From Syntrophobacterales bacterium (lineage in GTDB: Bacteria > Desulfobacterota > Desulfobaccia > Desulfobaccales > 0-14-0-80-60-11), in assembly GCA_020060385.1 (NCBI GenBank), contig JAGVAH010000028.1:22204-86203 (forward strand): a DNA stretch of 64,000 nt, in the 5' to 3' direction. The notes beneath the pieces were generated by a model. That model was not told the origin of the DNA and did not search any database. It saw only the letters and a list, made by a program, of their open reading frames with translations. This document shows, one piece after another, positions 9,160 through 18,740 of this stretch. The position numbers and the translations under genes are program-made. How positions within the stretch are numbered: position 1 is the stretch's first letter; each line of letters starts with the position of its first letter.

Positions 9160-10929
9160 GTGAGTAAATTTATCGGCTTACTCCTTGCCTTTGCTTTATG
9201 GTGTCTTGCCCCTCCCCTGGTAGGTGCTGAGGAAATCACTGCCACCCTCCATTATATCGCCGGTTCTCCTCCTGCCTCCCCGGTCCTCGTGAGCTTCGGT
9301 ATGCCTTTTCCTAAGGGGTTCATCACTGCGCCCAACTTGATCCGGGTAAAGGATGCGGCCGGTAATGAAATCCCGGCCCACGTGCGCCAGCTTGTGCCCT
9401 GGCGGAATTTGGCTACCGGACTCGACCTGCCGTCCATCCGTTCGGTCCTGATTCAGGTAAGCGTTACTTTCGATAGTGGGGCCACTAAGAACCTCAAGGT
9501 GGAGACCGGGGCCGCCAGAGCCAAAAATGTGGCCACCGAGCAACCGGTCCGGAGCAATTGGGTGCTGGTGAATGATGCCCAATATCCCGGCAAATTCGGG
9601 GTGTACGAACCGCCAGTGTATGTCACCCTCCCACCGGCATGGTTGGGCCGGTGCGCTGTTAAAACTCCGGTGGTCCCTTACTTCACCCATAATGCCTTCA
9701 ACTGGTTCGATGACTGCTTGACCAATGATACCCCTGATAAGAACGATGGCCAGAATTTTTTTAAAACCGCAATTAATGATGATTCCCGGGTGGTGGAGGC
9801 AGAAAAGATTCATTATCTGGAGCAGAACCCCATTTGCGCCCCTAATTGCGATGACGGTTCCCCTTACGAGCCCTGGCTTTACGATCGGTCAATGACTATG
9901 TTCGCTATCTACCTGCGTTCCGGCAACCTCAATGTCCTTCAGGAAGCGCACCGGGCCTCATATTTTTATGCCCTGCAATTGAACAGCGATGGTTTTTTTA
10001 CTTTAAAGCCAGATGAAGGTGATGGGTACGACCTGAAATATTCCTATAATGAATCCTTATTCACCGATTTATTGCTGTTGGGAGACGAGGGGCACCTGAA
10101 TCATATCAACAACATCACCAAAGCCGCCGCCACCTTTAACTATGTCTATCAAGGCGATCAGGGGTACGAAAGACTGTGGACCGAACGGCATCTGGCTTAT
10201 TGCTGGCTGCCCTTTATCGTCGCCTTTGAAGCCAACGGCAATGCCAGTCATGCCCAACAAGCCCGGCTTCGGGCCGACTATGTTTTCTACCACCAAAATC
10301 ATCCCCCCGCCAATGCGGCACATGGCCAAGCGCCTAACGACGGTGGCCTCATGCATGGCTTCGACTCCCATGAAGGGTATTGGGAGAGTGGTCCCTACTG
10401 GATTTTTTCTCCCTGGATGACGGCCCTGCTGGTAGATGTCATGCAGCGCTACTACCTGCATAGCGGCGACACCAGGGTGTTGGCTGCGGCCCAAAGGTTT
10501 GGCGACGCCATCATTGACGTGGGGGACACCGTGCGAAACTTAATCGATTGGCCGGGTTATGAATTCCCGGGGGTGCCCATTCCCAGCTACCTGGCCGGAT
10601 CCCAAGGAAGCGTAAGGGAATGGGAAGACTACGAACATTGCCTGGACGTGGCCAAGATTACCGCCTTTGCCTATTATTGTTCTATCCTGCAAAGGCATCC
10701 AAAGACCAAATATTTGCAGGAAACGGAAAAACTTTTTGACGCCGGTCGGCAGGTCACCGCCTACTGGATCAGACCGGAGGCCCCTGCTTATGGTAAGAGC
10801 ATCTACCGCCTCTCCCCGCCGCGGAAGTTCAGCTGGTGGTTCAGGACTACCTCAGACCTAGACTATCTGGTTAATTTTGTTAATTTGCGGAAGCCTTCCA
10901 TCTCCATATTTAATTTGTTATTAACATAA
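9160..10929 (+). CDS. Secreted protein, possible RIFT-barrel / alpha-toroid carbohydrate-active protein
   Basis: The 589-residue protein starts at GTG behind AAAGGAGGG; an upstream in-frame TTG at 9139 lacks such a site. Residues 1-24 form a signal peptide, with cleavage probably after LVGA. The segment with SFGMPFPKG and the following 70 residues resembles the N-terminal RIFT-barrel domain of YetA/exo-rhamnogalacturonan-lyase-like proteins. The middle and C-terminal parts are rich in aromatic residues and helices (RSMTMFAIYLRSGN, EAHRASYFYALQ), as in six-hairpin glycosidase or lyase folds. Substrate and activity are unknown. It ends in SIFNLLLT, close to the tail of the secreted protein at 30171. 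It is a single-gene unit between two terminators. The family call is tentative. Confidence 0.55.
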   Translation: MSKFIGLLLAFALWCLAPPLVGAEEITATLHYIAGSPPASPVLVSFGMPFPKGFITAPNLIRVKDAAGNEIPAHVRQLVPWRNLATGLDLPSIRSVLIQVSVTFDSGATKNLKVETGAARAKNVATEQPVRSNWVLVNDAQYPGKFGVYEPPVYVTLPPAWLGRCAVKTPVVPYFTHNAFNWFDDCLTNDTPDKNDGQNFFKTAINDDSRVVEAEKIHYLEQNPICAPNCDDGSPYEPWLYDRSMTMFAIYLRSGNLNVLQEAHRASYFYALQLNSDGFFTLKPDEGDGYDLKYSYNESLFTDLLLLGDEGHLNHINNITKAAATFNYVYQGDQGYERLWTERHLAYCWLPFIVAFEANGNASHAQQARLRADYVFYHQNHPPANAAHGQAPNDGGLMHGFDSHEGYWESGPYWIFSPWMTALLVDVMQRYYLHSGDTRVLAAAQRFGDAIIDVGDTVRNLIDWPGYEFPGVPIPSYLAGSQGSVREWEDYEHCLDVAKITAFAYYCSILQRHPKTKYLQETEKLFDAGRQVTAYWIRPEAPAYGKSIYRLSPPRKFSWWFRTTSDLDYLVNFVNLRKPSISIFNLLLT

Positions 10930-10964
10930 ATTCAGCCTGCATTTAAAAAATGCCGCAGATCACC

Positions 10965-10992
10965 GCTGGCCCCTTGGGGGCCGGCTTTTTTT
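10965..10992 (+). terminator. Intrinsic terminator after the secreted protein gene
   Basis: A nine-pair stem with one G-U (GCTGGCCCC with GGGGCCGGC) is followed by seven T residues. It lies about 35 bases after the stop codon. Confidence 0.85.
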
Positions 10993-11106
10993 ATAGGGGA
11001 GCCCGCTAAAGAGCATAATATTGGAGGGGTGTAGGCGCTTACTCCCGGAGAGGTGGAAAATAGGTCCAGGGGAGTCACTGGCAGAAACCTTTGAAAGGAA
11101 TTTCGC

Positions 11107-11134
11107 TTAAGAGGTATTTCTGATAAGGTATAGT
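11107..11134 (+). promoter_or_regulatory. Weak candidate promoter for the YkgJ-type gene
   Basis: TTAAGA (11107-11112) and TATAGT (11129-11134) are separated by 16 bases. They lie about 30 bases before the start codon of the gene at 11165. The -35 box matches consensus at only four of six positions. Confidence 0.35.
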
Positions 11135-11164
11135 TTAACAGAAGAATATTTAAGGAGTATCCCC

Positions 11165-11962
11165 ATGGTTGATTTGAACATGCAGGTGGTGGAGCCCACT
11201 CAACTTACCAAAGACAGCCGGTTCAAATTCCGGTGCTATCCGGGCATCTCTTGCTTTACCGAGTGTTGCGGCAAAACCACCATTATTCTCACCCCTTACG
11301 ATATCTTACGGCTGAAGAACCGCCTGCGCATCACCTCCGGAGAGTTTTTGGCCAAGTACACCCGCACGGAAGCCCATGACAAGTCGGGCTTGCCCATGGT
11401 GATTATGGATATGCCCCGTTTTGAGGGCAAATGCCCCTTTGTGCGGCCGGTCACCGGCTGCGAGGTCTACAGCGACCGCCCCGCCACCTGCCGCTACTAC
11501 CCCATCGGCCAGGGCACCCTGATCACCGAGGAAGGGGTGGAGGAGTTTTATTTCTTCGTCCGGGAGCCCCACTGCCGGGGCTATGAAGAGGACGCGGAAT
11601 GGTCTGTTGCCTCCTGGCGGCAGGACCAGGGCGTGGACTTGTATGATGAAATGAATCTGCCCTGGAAGACCCTGATGCTCCGCCGGGGCCAGGATGGCGG
11701 ACCGTTTACGGACGAGCGGGGCAATAAGCTCTTTGCCATGGTCATGTACGACCTGGACCAGTTCCGGAAATTTGTCTTCAAAAGCCGCTTTCTGCAAATC
11801 TTTGACGTGGACGATGACCTCAGAGAGAAGATCTGGGATGACGACGAGGAGCTTTTAAAGTTCGGCTATGAATACGTGCGCATGGCGCTGAAAATCAAGG
11901 AAAGCGAGGTCATTCAGCCGCGGATGGGCCCGGGCCCCGGGGCTACGACCATGACTTTTTAA
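11165..11962 (+). CDS. YkgJ-family cysteine-cluster protein
   Basis: This 265-residue protein belongs to the YkgJ/UPF0153 family, whose members carry a conserved cysteine cluster thought to bind zinc or iron. C24, C30, C34 and C35 form the first part (RCYPGISCFTECC). The later GKCPFVRP and SDRPATCRYYPIG segments supply the remaining cysteines and the typical PxxCRxYP signature. The C-terminal 100 residues are acidic and helical and not assignable. The start follows AAGGAG. It is not obviously co-transcribed with the sulfate genes. No enzymatic role has been established for the family, so the function is unknown. Confidence 0.8.
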   Translation: MVDLNMQVVEPTQLTKDSRFKFRCYPGISCFTECCGKTTIILTPYDILRLKNRLRITSGEFLAKYTRTEAHDKSGLPMVIMDMPRFEGKCPFVRPVTGCEVYSDRPATCRYYPIGQGTLITEEGVEEFYFFVREPHCRGYEEDAEWSVASWRQDQGVDLYDEMNLPWKTLMLRRGQDGGPFTDERGNKLFAMVMYDLDQFRKFVFKSRFLQIFDVDDDLREKIWDDDEELLKFGYEYVRMALKIKESEVIQPRMGPGPGATTMTF

Positions 11963-12053
11963 AGGGAAACAGGGAAAAAGGGGAAAGGGGTAAAAGGGAA
12001 AAGATAGCGGCAGTTAATTTTCCTTTTCCCCTCTCCCTGCCCAGGAGGAACAG

Positions 12054-12479
12054 ATGAGCGGCGGCGCGGCCCCGGCCGATCCCCAGGTGATCACCGCGAT
12101 CCTCAAAAACTACCGGATAGTGGCGGTGGTGGGGTTGTCCTCCGACCCCGCCCGGCCCAGTTATCAGGTGGCTGCCTACCTTAAGGAACACGGCTACCGC
12201 ATCATCCCCGTCAATCCTGGTTGTCAGGAGATTCTCGGGGAGAAGTGCTACCCCACCCTGAAGGACATTCCCTTTCCCGTGGAGGTGGTGGATATCTTCC
12301 GCAAGGTGGAGGCCATTCCCGCCATTGTGGAGGAGGCCATCCAGGTGGGGGCCAAGGCGGTATGGATGCAACTGGGGCTGGTGGAGCCGGAGTCGGCCCG
12401 CCAGGCCAGGGAGGCCGGACTGCAGGTGGTCATGGACCATTGCCTGAAAGTGGAGCACACCAGGTTATTCAAGGACTGA
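12054..12479 (+). CDS. CoA-binding domain protein (YccU-like)
   Basis: The 141-residue protein consists of a single Rossmann-type CoA-binding domain of the kind found alone in YccU and as domain 1 of succinyl-CoA synthetase alpha. Recognisable features are IVAVVGLSSDPARPSYQVAAYL (glycine-rich nucleotide loop, shown in part), YRIIPVNPGC, and the later WMQLGLVEPESA region. A CAGGAGGAAC site lies before the ATG. Its in vivo role is not known. It follows the YkgJ-type gene by 91 bases, a spacer made largely of purine-rich sequence. The downstream membrane-anchored hypothetical may be co-transcribed. Confidence 0.8.
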   Translation: MSGGAAPADPQVITAILKNYRIVAVVGLSSDPARPSYQVAAYLKEHGYRIIPVNPGCQEILGEKCYPTLKDIPFPVEVVDIFRKVEAIPAIVEEAIQVGAKAVWMQLGLVEPESARQAREAGLQVVMDHCLKVEHTRLFKD

Positions 12480-12529
12480 GATTTTACGCGAGGAAAGGAA
12501 GCCCCAGCCGTAACTTAGTGAGGGTAAGA

Positions 12530-13141
12530 ATGGAGAGCCTCGTTGTCAGTCTTGTCGTGGCCCTGCTGGCCGGGTTCATCGGCGCCATCATTGGCAGTAA
12601 AGCAGTGTCCTACGGGCATTACCGCTATGCCCAAAAGCGGGACCTGGCGGTAAAAAGCAGCCAGTTGATCAACCTCTTCCAGGCCCTGAATGCGGAACTG
12701 ACCGCACTCTGGGAAAGATACATGGCCGTGGTGGGCGGTGGCCTGGAGAAGGCTATTAAGGGGGAGGATCTGCCCATTGCCGTGATTTTTACCGCCACCC
12801 ACAACTATTTCAGCGTCTATGACAACTCCGCCCAGTTATTGGGAACCCTGGACCCCGAATCGGCCAAGAGGATTATCGAGACCTACATCAACCTCAAGGC
12901 CCTGCTGGACGAACTCCATAACTACAACCAGATCGCCCAGAAGCACCGGGACGTGCGCCTGGGCGCCAATCTCAATCTATACGAGGTTAATCAGGTTCGG
13001 GAAGAGATGGAAGACTACTTCCGTTTGCTGAAAAAAAGGCACGCCCAGGTGAAGGGGCAGGTCCTGCTGACCCTGGAGATGTTGAAAGAGTTCCTCTCAC
13101 TGGCCGAGCAGAGCCGGACCTCAGTACAAATAAAGATCTGA
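12530..13141 (+). CDS. Membrane-anchored hypothetical protein
   Basis: I do not recognise the family. From the ATG at 12530 (an in-frame GTG lies at 12518) the protein has 203 residues. Residues 2-25 are a hydrophobic segment with small residues (VALLAGFIGAIIGS), a likely single membrane anchor. The remainder is charged and helical with coiled-coil character (EEMEDYFRLLKKRHAQVKG), probably cytoplasmic. A much longer open frame continues upstream through the CoA-binding gene, but that part is only a shadow. No catalytic motif is visible. No terminator was found directly after it. Confidence 0.6.
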   Translation: MESLVVSLVVALLAGFIGAIIGSKAVSYGHYRYAQKRDLAVKSSQLINLFQALNAELTALWERYMAVVGGGLEKAIKGEDLPIAVIFTATHNYFSVYDNSAQLLGTLDPESAKRIIETYINLKALLDELHNYNQIAQKHRDVRLGANLNLYEVNQVREEMEDYFRLLKKRHAQVKGQVLLTLEMLKEFLSLAEQSRTSVQIKI

Positions 13142-13318
13142 TTAGCACCAGTTGAGTATCAATAACGAGTTGTGCATCCCTATTTGTTGAGTTGCTATTT
13201 GGTTCCTAAATAGTATTGGCAATTTGTTTACATATATTTCCCCCCCGCCTTTTATTTTTCCCTGTTTTATCCAGATTTCCACCTCTTACACCATTTCGCA
13301 ATCAAAAGACATTGAACT

Positions 13319-13377
13319 GTAGGGGCGAATCTTGTATTCGCCCTATGCGGGCGGGTGAACACAGGGTTCGCCCCTAC
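13319..13377. repeat. Dispersed GTAGGGGCGAA hairpin repeat, copy 1
   Basis: The ends are perfect 11-base inverted repeats, GTAGGGGCGAA and TTCGCCCCTAC. The centre is degenerate and holds inner partial repeats (ATTCGCCC, GGGCGGGTGAAC). A second, far better preserved copy lies at 56290-56349. Short hairpins with this sequence are scattered through many bacterial genomes and resemble MITE-like or REP-like elements. Neither copy contains a gene. Confidence 0.85.
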
Positions 13378-13497
13378 AAGAAAGTTGCCGTTAGACTGCA
13401 ACTTGGTATTACACTATTATTCAGGCATCTCTGCGCCTAAGTCTTTTGAGGATTTCTTCTGGAGGGGAAGGTCTGGTCCGGGCTGACCCGCCCCTGG

Positions 13498-13524
13498 AAA
13501 AAAGGCCCTAAGGGCCACTTTTTT
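13498..13524. terminator. Possible bidirectional terminator
   Basis: A GGCCC-TAA-GGGCC hairpin (13504-13516) is flanked by six A residues before and six T residues after. It could end transcripts from either side. The stem is only five pairs, which limits confidence. Confidence 0.5.
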
Positions 13525-13549
13525 CTTTACTTCAGGCAGCTTTGTCTGT

Positions 13550-13570
13550 ACTATACGATATCAGTATAGT
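13550..13570. promoter_or_regulatory. Palindrome upstream of response-regulator gene
   Basis: ACTATAC and GTATAGT form a perfect 7-base inverted repeat around GATATCA, 41 bases before the start of the gene at 13612. The arms and spacing suit a dimeric DNA-binding protein. The AT-rich stretch could also include the -10 element. No regulator can be named. Confidence 0.45.
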
Positions 13571-13611
13571 TTTATTATGGTACGATTTATTTTTACTTAA
13601 AGAAATAAACA

Positions 13612-14049
13612 ATGAAAAAGAAATCCATCTTATTAGTGGAAGATAATCCCCATGAGGAAATGCTGACCACACTTCTTCTGGAACAGCAAGGGATCTTTGC
13701 GGAGATAATGGTGGCTCGCGATGGGGAAGAAGCCTTGAATCTTTTGCCTGGCGAAGATCAAATCAATAGGGCCGAAGTGGAACTGCCGGCGGTCATCTTG
13801 TTGGATTTGAATCTGCCCAAGATCCACGGTCTGGAGGTGCTGCGCCGGGTGCGCGCCCATCCCCTGACCAGGGTATTGCCGGTGGTGATTTTTACTTCCT
13901 CCCTGGAAGAGAGCGATCTGACCACCGCCTATCAATTGGGCGCCAATAGTTATATCCAGAAGGCCATCGATTTTGACGAGTTTTCCGAGTCCCTGAGACT
14001 GGTAAGCAAGTATTGGGGGTTATTGAACACCTACCTGCCGGCATCCTAA
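13612..14049 (+). CDS. Single-domain response regulator (Rcp1-like)
   Basis: This 145-residue receiver domain has no output domain. Acidic pocket residues lie in LLVEDNP, the phosphoacceptor is probably D65 (ILLDLNLP), and the conserved lysine is in SYIQKAIDFDEF near 116. The extra loop before the phosphorylated strand and the C-terminal KYWGLLNTYLP are typical of the Rcp1 group, which pairs with phytochrome-like or PAS kinases having an SHDLQEPL-type phosphorylation helix. Such a kinase is encoded at 20608. A palindrome lies upstream. The gene is convergent with the receiver-cyclase gene. A small GC hairpin (14085-14098) separates the two ends. Confidence 0.9.
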   Translation: MKKKSILLVEDNPHEEMLTTLLLEQQGIFAEIMVARDGEEALNLLPGEDQINRAEVELPAVILLDLNLPKIHGLEVLRRVRAHPLTRVLPVVIFTSSLEESDLTTAYQLGANSYIQKAIDFDEFSESLRLVSKYWGLLNTYLPAS

Positions 14050-14105
14050 ACTCCCCGGGCATCTGCTCCATAATCGCCAGATGGGCCGCCGTGGCGGCTC
14101 TCTTC

Positions 14106-15185
14106 TCAATTCTTTTTCACCGGCACCGAAAATACCTTCACCGCTTGGGTCTTGCCTTTAAACTTCAATTTTCCCTGGGGCAGGAGGTGGATATCCTCGT
14201 CTAGACCCTGGCGCACATTTTCCTCGATTAAGATAGGTTCCCCGGTTACCTTGGTGTGCGCCTCCAGACGGGCGGCGAGATTGACCGTATCTCCCACACA
14301 GGTGTAAGTGGCCCGGCGTTGCGTGCCCACATAGCCGGCAATGACCGTCCCGGAGGCGATGCCGATGCCGATTTGAATCTGCACCCGCTCCATTGCGGCT
14401 TGCCTTTGATTGAACAGGTCGATGAGTTTGATCATTTGCCGGGCGGCGCGCACTGCCCGTTGGCGGTGATCTTGCAGCGCCAGCGGCGCCCCGAAGATGC
14501 ACATTAGGCCATCGCCCATCATTTGATTGACAATACCCCCCTCGTTGGCGATGGCCTCGAACATCGAAGAAAAGTAGGCATTCAACAACTCAATGGTATC
14601 TTCCGGGGATTGGGATTCGGCGATGGTGGTGAAGGAGCGGATGTCGCTGAAGAGCACCGTGGCCTCCACCAGCTTGCCACCCAGGGAAAAGCCGGAGCTC
14701 AGCAGCTCCTCCGCCACTTCATCGGTGGCAAATTTGCGGAACAGGGCCCGCTGTTCATCCTGCAGGCGTTTTTTCTCCAGGCAGGCGTCCACCCGGGCCT
14801 TCAGCAAGACGGGATTGAAAGGCTTGTTCAGGTAATCCGCGGCCCCCATCTCGATGCATTTGACGACACTGTCAATCTCCTCCACCCCGGAGATCATGAT
14901 CACCGGAATTTGGCGCCAGTGAACGTCCGCAGCCAGGCGTGCCAATACCTGATAACCGTTCATTTCTGGCATTTCGATATCCAGCAGGATCAAATCAAAG
15001 TCTTGATTACCCAGCATCTCCAAGGCCTGCCGGCCGTTTTCGGCGAAGGTCACCTTATGTCCCTGCTGTTCCAGGCCCCGGGCCAGCATCAAGCGGTTCA
15101 TGCGATTATCATCCACCACCAGGATGGAGCCCGTGATCTTCTGCTTTTCTCCGGGAGTGGGTGGGGCGAAGCCTTGGCCAGTCAT
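14106..15185 (-). CDS. Receiver domain fused to class III nucleotide cyclase
   Basis: The 359-residue protein has a receiver domain (residues 18-140, phosphoacceptor D69 in [13 protein letters not shown]) followed by a helix and a class III cyclase domain (about 180-350). Metal-binding aspartates lie in LFSDIRSFT and [11 protein letters not shown]; the transition-state Asn/Arg are in [13 protein letters not shown]. The position that is often the purine-selecting lysine (three before GD) is Gln here, so the base preference is not certain. Phosphorylation of the receiver would set cyclic-nucleotide output. Its start overlaps the stop of the upstream hybrid kinase by four bases (ATGA), so the kinase is the obvious phosphodonor, through its Hpt domain. 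Confidence 0.93.
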   Translation of the reverse strand: MTGQGFAPPTPGEKQKITGSILVVDDNRMNRLMLARGLEQQGHKVTFAENGRQALEMLGNQDFDLILLDIEMPEMNGYQVLARLAADVHWRQIPVIMISGVEEIDSVVKCIEMGAADYLNKPFNPVLLKARVDACLEKKRLQDEQRALFRKFATDEVAEELLSSGFSLGGKLVEATVLFSDIRSFTTIAESQSPEDTIELLNAYFSSMFEAIANEGGIVNQMMGDGLMCIFGAPLALQDHRQRAVRAARQMIKLIDLFNQRQAAMERVQIQIGIGIASGTVIAGYVGTQRRATYTCVGDTVNLAARLEAHTKVTGEPILIEENVRQGLDEDIHLLPQGKLKFKGKTQAVKVFSVPVKKN

Positions 15186-18100
15186 GATGGCATCATCTCT
15201 TTCAGGGCTCGCTGCACCCGCTGGTATTCGGCTGCCGCCCTGGTCACTTTTTCTGTGGCCCCGGTCAATTTGCCCTCTTTGCCCATCATCTCCAATTCCC
15301 GGGCCAGCTCCGCCAAGATTACCGCCCCGAAAGAGGCGCTGTTGGATTTGAGGCTATGGGCCGCGCGGCGAAACAGTTCCGCATCATTGACGGCTAAGGC
15401 CTGCTCCATATTCCGGAGCAATTCCGGGGCATCTTCGGTGAACACGGCAATGACCTCGCCGATGAAATCCGCGCCCATGGTTTCCTGAAATTCTGCAAAC
15501 TTCTGGGGGTCGATGGCCGCCGCGGCCTGGGCTTGGGAGCCTTGGGCCCCGGACTGGGGCTGTGTCTGGCCCAGGGCGGCCACCAGGGCTTCGACGCGTA
15601 TCGGCTTGGTGAGGTAATCGTCCATGCCCGCGGCCAGGCACCTTTCCCGGTCGCCTTGCAAGGCGTCGGCCGTCAGGGCGATGATCCGTGGGCTGGAGGA
15701 GGCCGCACCCCCCTGCTTAATCCGCCGGGACGCCTCCAGGCCGTCCATCTCCGGCATTTGCACGTCCATCAATACCACGTCGTAAGGTTGCCGCTGCACC
15801 GCCTCCAGGGCCTCCAAACCGTTCGCCGCCACATCGGCCCGATAGCCCAGGCGTTCCAACAGCCGCAAGGCCACCTTCTGATTAACCACATTGTCTTCAG
15901 CCAACAGGATCCTGAGGGGCTGCCGTTTGGCCATCTCGGGGTCCAGTTGACTCTGGACCGCTTCCTCCTCCTTGCGCACGGATATGGGCTGCGTTGCAAA
16001 GATGGTCATCAAGGCGTCGTACAACTGGGAGGGTTTCATGGGTTTGCTGATCTGGGCCGCGAACAGCTCCGGGCTGGCGCCGGCTTCCCGCCGCCCCAGG
16101 GAAGTGAACAATACCAAGGGCAGGGCCGGACATAGGGCCCGGATTTCTTGGGCCAGCATCAAGCCGTCCATCTCGGGCATCTGCATGTCCAAAATGGCCA
16201 CGTCGAAGGGATCGCCCCTTTTCACCCATTCCAGGGCTTCCTGGGGCCGCCGCGTATCCCGCACCAACATCCCCCAGGATTGCCCCTGGAGCACGAGGAT
16301 GCGGCGATTGGTGTCATTATCGTCCACCGCCAATAAACGCCGGCCGGTCAATTCGGGTTGCTGGCGGCGCAATTCCTGCCGGGTGACCACCGGCAGGGCC
16401 ACCGGTTCGGCCTGGAGGGTCAAATGGAAGGTGGCCCCCTTACCCGGCACCCCTTCGCTTTCCACCCACAGCCGGCCCCCCATCATCTCGCTGAGACGTT
16501 TGCAGATGGCCAGTCCCAGGCCGGTGCCCCCGTATTTCCTGGTGGTGGAGGCGTCCACCTGGCTGAAGGAGCGGAACATGCGGTCCAGGCGATCCGGGGG
16601 AATGCCGATGCCGGTGTCCGCCACGGAAAACAGCAGCATCACCGCGGCTGGAGGCAGGTCTCCAGCTTCCCGGCCCTTTTCCACCCGGACCGTCAGGGAG
16701 ACTTCTCCTTTTTCGGTGAATTTAATGGCATTATTGAGCAAATTGAGCAAAATCTGGCGCAGGCGGGTGACATCCCCGGCAATGGTGGCCGGCACCTGCT
16801 CCTCCACCCGATAGGCTAATTCCAGCCCCTTGTGCACCGCCGCGGTGGCCACCAGGTCCAGGGCGCTTTCGAGGCACTCCCGCAAGTCGAAGGGCTGATG
16901 CTCGAATTCCATCTTCCCGGCTTCGATCTTGGAGAAGTCCAGGATATCATTAATGATGGACAGGAGGGTCTCGCCGCTGCCGCGGATGGTCTCGGAGAAT
17001 TCCTTCTGCTCCCCGGTGAGGGGGGTATCCAGCAGCAGATTGGTCATGCCGATGATGCCGTTCATGGGGGTGCGGATTTCATGGCTCATGGTGGCCAGAA
17101 AGATGCTTTTCGCTTCATTGGCCGCTTCCGCCGCTTCCCGGGCCTCCCGGGTTTCGGCATAGAGGCGGGCATTGTCCAGGGCCACGGAGGCCAGTTCCCC
17201 GAAGCTCTCCAGCAGGCCCTTTTCTTCGTCGCTAAAGGTCTGGCCGGTCTCCCGGTGGCAGGCCAGACCCAGGACCCCGGTGACCTGGGACCCGGATTTC
17301 AGGGGTACTCCCATCACCACCCGGATGGCTTCATAATCCAGTTCCAGGTTTCCGGCCCGGTCGCCCCAATCCTGGTAATCTTCCACGAGCAATGACTGGC
17401 CGCTTTCCCAGACCTTCCCGGACAGGCCCTGTCCCAGCCCCAAAGTGCTGCCGATAACCCCCTGGAACATGCCCACTCCCACCTGGCATTCCAGGAGGCT
17501 TTGCTCCGGGTTCACCAGATAGATGAAGCCATGCTCCGTGCCCAACAGCTGGCCGGCCCGGCTGATCAGGGCCTGTAGCAAATCTTGCAGATTCAAGCGA
17601 TTGATCAGCCCCAGGGTGGTTTCGTGCAAGGCCTCCAGATATTCTTTTTGCCGGTGCAGGGATTCGGCCATGCGTTTCCGGTCGCTGACATCCCGGATGA
17701 TCTCGATGGCCCCCGTCAGGTTCCCGGCGGCATCGTAGAGGCCGCCGGCCGTAGCCATCAGGTAGGCCCCCCCGTCCCCCAGCCGCGGGACGTGGGCTTC
17801 GCCGCAGAGGGTTTCTCCCCGCCAGGATACGTGCGCGTATCTGCTTTTAAACTCTTCTTCTTTGGTAAAAACGTAATCGATGAGAATGGGCCTTCTCTCC
17901 CCGTAAAAAGGCAAGGCGTATTCGTAGTTCCCCTTTCCCAGCATGTCTTCAGCCTTGACCCCGGTCATGGTCTCCATGGCCCGGTTCCAGGCAATGACCG
18001 TCCCCCGGCGGTCAATGACCAGGGTGGCGTCCGGCAGGAAGTTAATGATATCCAGCAGCCGTTGGCTGGATTCCCGCAGGGCTTGTTCGGCCTCTTTCCG

Positions 18101-18577
18101 CTTCGTAATGTCTATAAAGGCCCCATAAATGAAATCAATGTCCCCTTGGGGGCTGCAAATAATCTGGCTGCCCTCCTGGATCCAGAGGATGTTGCCATTT
18201 TTGTGGCGGATGCGGTACTCCCGGACGTAAGACTTATCGCCCTTAAGGGCCGCCACCACTTTTTCCCGCATCCCCCCCAGGTCTTCGCTGATCACCAGGT
18301 CCAGCCATTTCCTCCTCCGGGCGTCAAATTCCCCCTTGGCATAGCCGGTCAAGGCTTCGATCTTGTCATCGATGAAATCCACGGACCAGTCCCGGTAACC
18401 TTTAAAGACCACATTGGGGAGATTCTTGACCAGCAGCCGGTAATGGGCCCCGTTTTCCTGCAAGGCCTGATCCACCGGCAGGGGGGCGCCCTGGACTGTC
18501 CCCATCCGGGCCACTTCCTGGCGCAACTCCTCCAATTCTTTAATCAATTGTTTCTTAGTCTTGGATTCGTCCTTCAT
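15182..18577 (-). CDS. Hybrid sensor histidine kinase with PAS-PAS-GAF-HK-REC-REC-Hpt layout
   Basis: The 1131-residue protein is read from the ATG at 18577, behind GAGGT; 24 further codons upstream are open but lack a site. No membrane segment is visible, so it is probably cytoplasmic. Order: a PAS domain (about 35-160, [13 protein letters not shown]), a second PAS (about 165-290), GAF (about 310-455), a dimerisation helix with the phosphorylated His near 498 ([11 protein letters not shown]), an ATPase domain ([32 protein letters not shown]), two receivers (D near 796 and 936, both in DMQMPEMDG / DVQMPEMDG) and a C-terminal Hpt with His near 1073 ([12 protein letters not shown]). It probably drives the coupled receiver-cyclase. 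The first PAS closely resembles that in the protein at 22518. Confidence 0.95.
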   Translation of the reverse strand: MKDESKTKKQLIKELEELRQEVARMGTVQGAPLPVDQALQENGAHYRLLVKNLPNVVFKGYRDWSVDFIDDKIEALTGYAKGEFDARRRKWLDLVISEDLGGMREKVVAALKGDKSYVREYRIRHKNGNILWIQEGSQIICSPQGDIDFIYGAFIDITKRKEAEQALRESSQRLLDIINFLPDATLVIDRRGTVIAWNRAMETMTGVKAEDMLGKGNYEYALPFYGERRPILIDYVFTKEEEFKSRYAHVSWRGETLCGEAHVPRLGDGGAYLMATAGGLYDAAGNLTGAIEIIRDVSDRKRMAESLHRQKEYLEALHETTLGLINRLNLQDLLQALISRAGQLLGTEHGFIYLVNPEQSLLECQVGVGMFQGVIGSTLGLGQGLSGKVWESGQSLLVEDYQDWGDRAGNLELDYEAIRVVMGVPLKSGSQVTGVLGLACHRETGQTFSDEEKGLLESFGELASVALDNARLYAETREAREAAEAANEAKSIFLATMSHEIRTPMNGIIGMTNLLLDTPLTGEQKEFSETIRGSGETLLSIINDILDFSKIEAGKMEFEHQPFDLRECLESALDLVATAAVHKGLELAYRVEEQVPATIAGDVTRLRQILLNLLNNAIKFTEKGEVSLTVRVEKGREAGDLPPAAVMLLFSVADTGIGIPPDRLDRMFRSFSQVDASTTRKYGGTGLGLAICKRLSEMMGGRLWVESEGVPGKGATFHLTLQAEPVALPVVTRQELRRQQPELTGRRLLAVDDNDTNRRILVLQGQSWGMLVRDTRRPQEALEWVKRGDPFDVAILDMQMPEMDGLMLAQEIRALCPALPLVLFTSLGRREAGASPELFAAQISKPMKPSQLYDALMTIFATQPISVRKEEEAVQSQLDPEMAKRQPLRILLAEDNVVNQKVALRLLERLGYRADVAANGLEALEAVQRQPYDVVLMDVQMPEMDGLEASRRIKQGGAASSSPRIIALTADALQGDRERCLAAGMDDYLTKPIRVEALVAALGQTQPQSGAQGSQAQAAAAIDPQKFAEFQETMGADFIGEVIAVFTEDAPELLRNMEQALAVNDAELFRRAAHSLKSNSASFGAVILAELARELEMMGKEGKLTGATEKVTRAAAEYQRVQRALKEMMPS

Positions 18578-18740
18578 TGCTGACCTCGCGCTTCTGACTA
18601 TCTTCAATTCTTCCTGAAGCCCCTGTTTTTTGCAAGCCGAATGATGCATGGGGGGCCAACGCCATCTGGCCCGGTAACCTGGAGTTATCCCTCAAATTTT
18701 TAGTGGAAAATATCCAGGTATCGGTGTTAAGTAGAAAATT

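Larger units (their letters stand above)
13142..13611. other. 470-base intergenic region with hairpin repeat, terminator-like hairpin and palindrome
   Basis: No gene is credible here. An open frame at 13216-13440 translates through the hairpin repeat and has no ribosome-binding site. The region contains a dispersed hairpin repeat (13319-13377), a terminator-like hairpin (13498-13524) and a palindrome (13550-13570) in front of the response-regulator gene, all listed separately. Confidence 0.7.

Noticed and set aside
12221..12529. Upstream extension of the membrane-anchored hypothetical through the CoA-binding gene
   Set aside because: The extension is the shadow of the CoA-binding gene in another frame; the membrane segment begins right after the ATG at 12530.
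13216..13440. 74-codon open frame in the 13.2 kb intergenic region
   Set aside because: It reads through the GTAGGGGCGAA hairpin repeat, giving the usual repeat translation, and lacks a ribosome-binding site.
14085..14098. GC hairpin between the convergent regulator and cyclase genes as a terminator
   Set aside because: The stem is short and neither side has a proper U-run.
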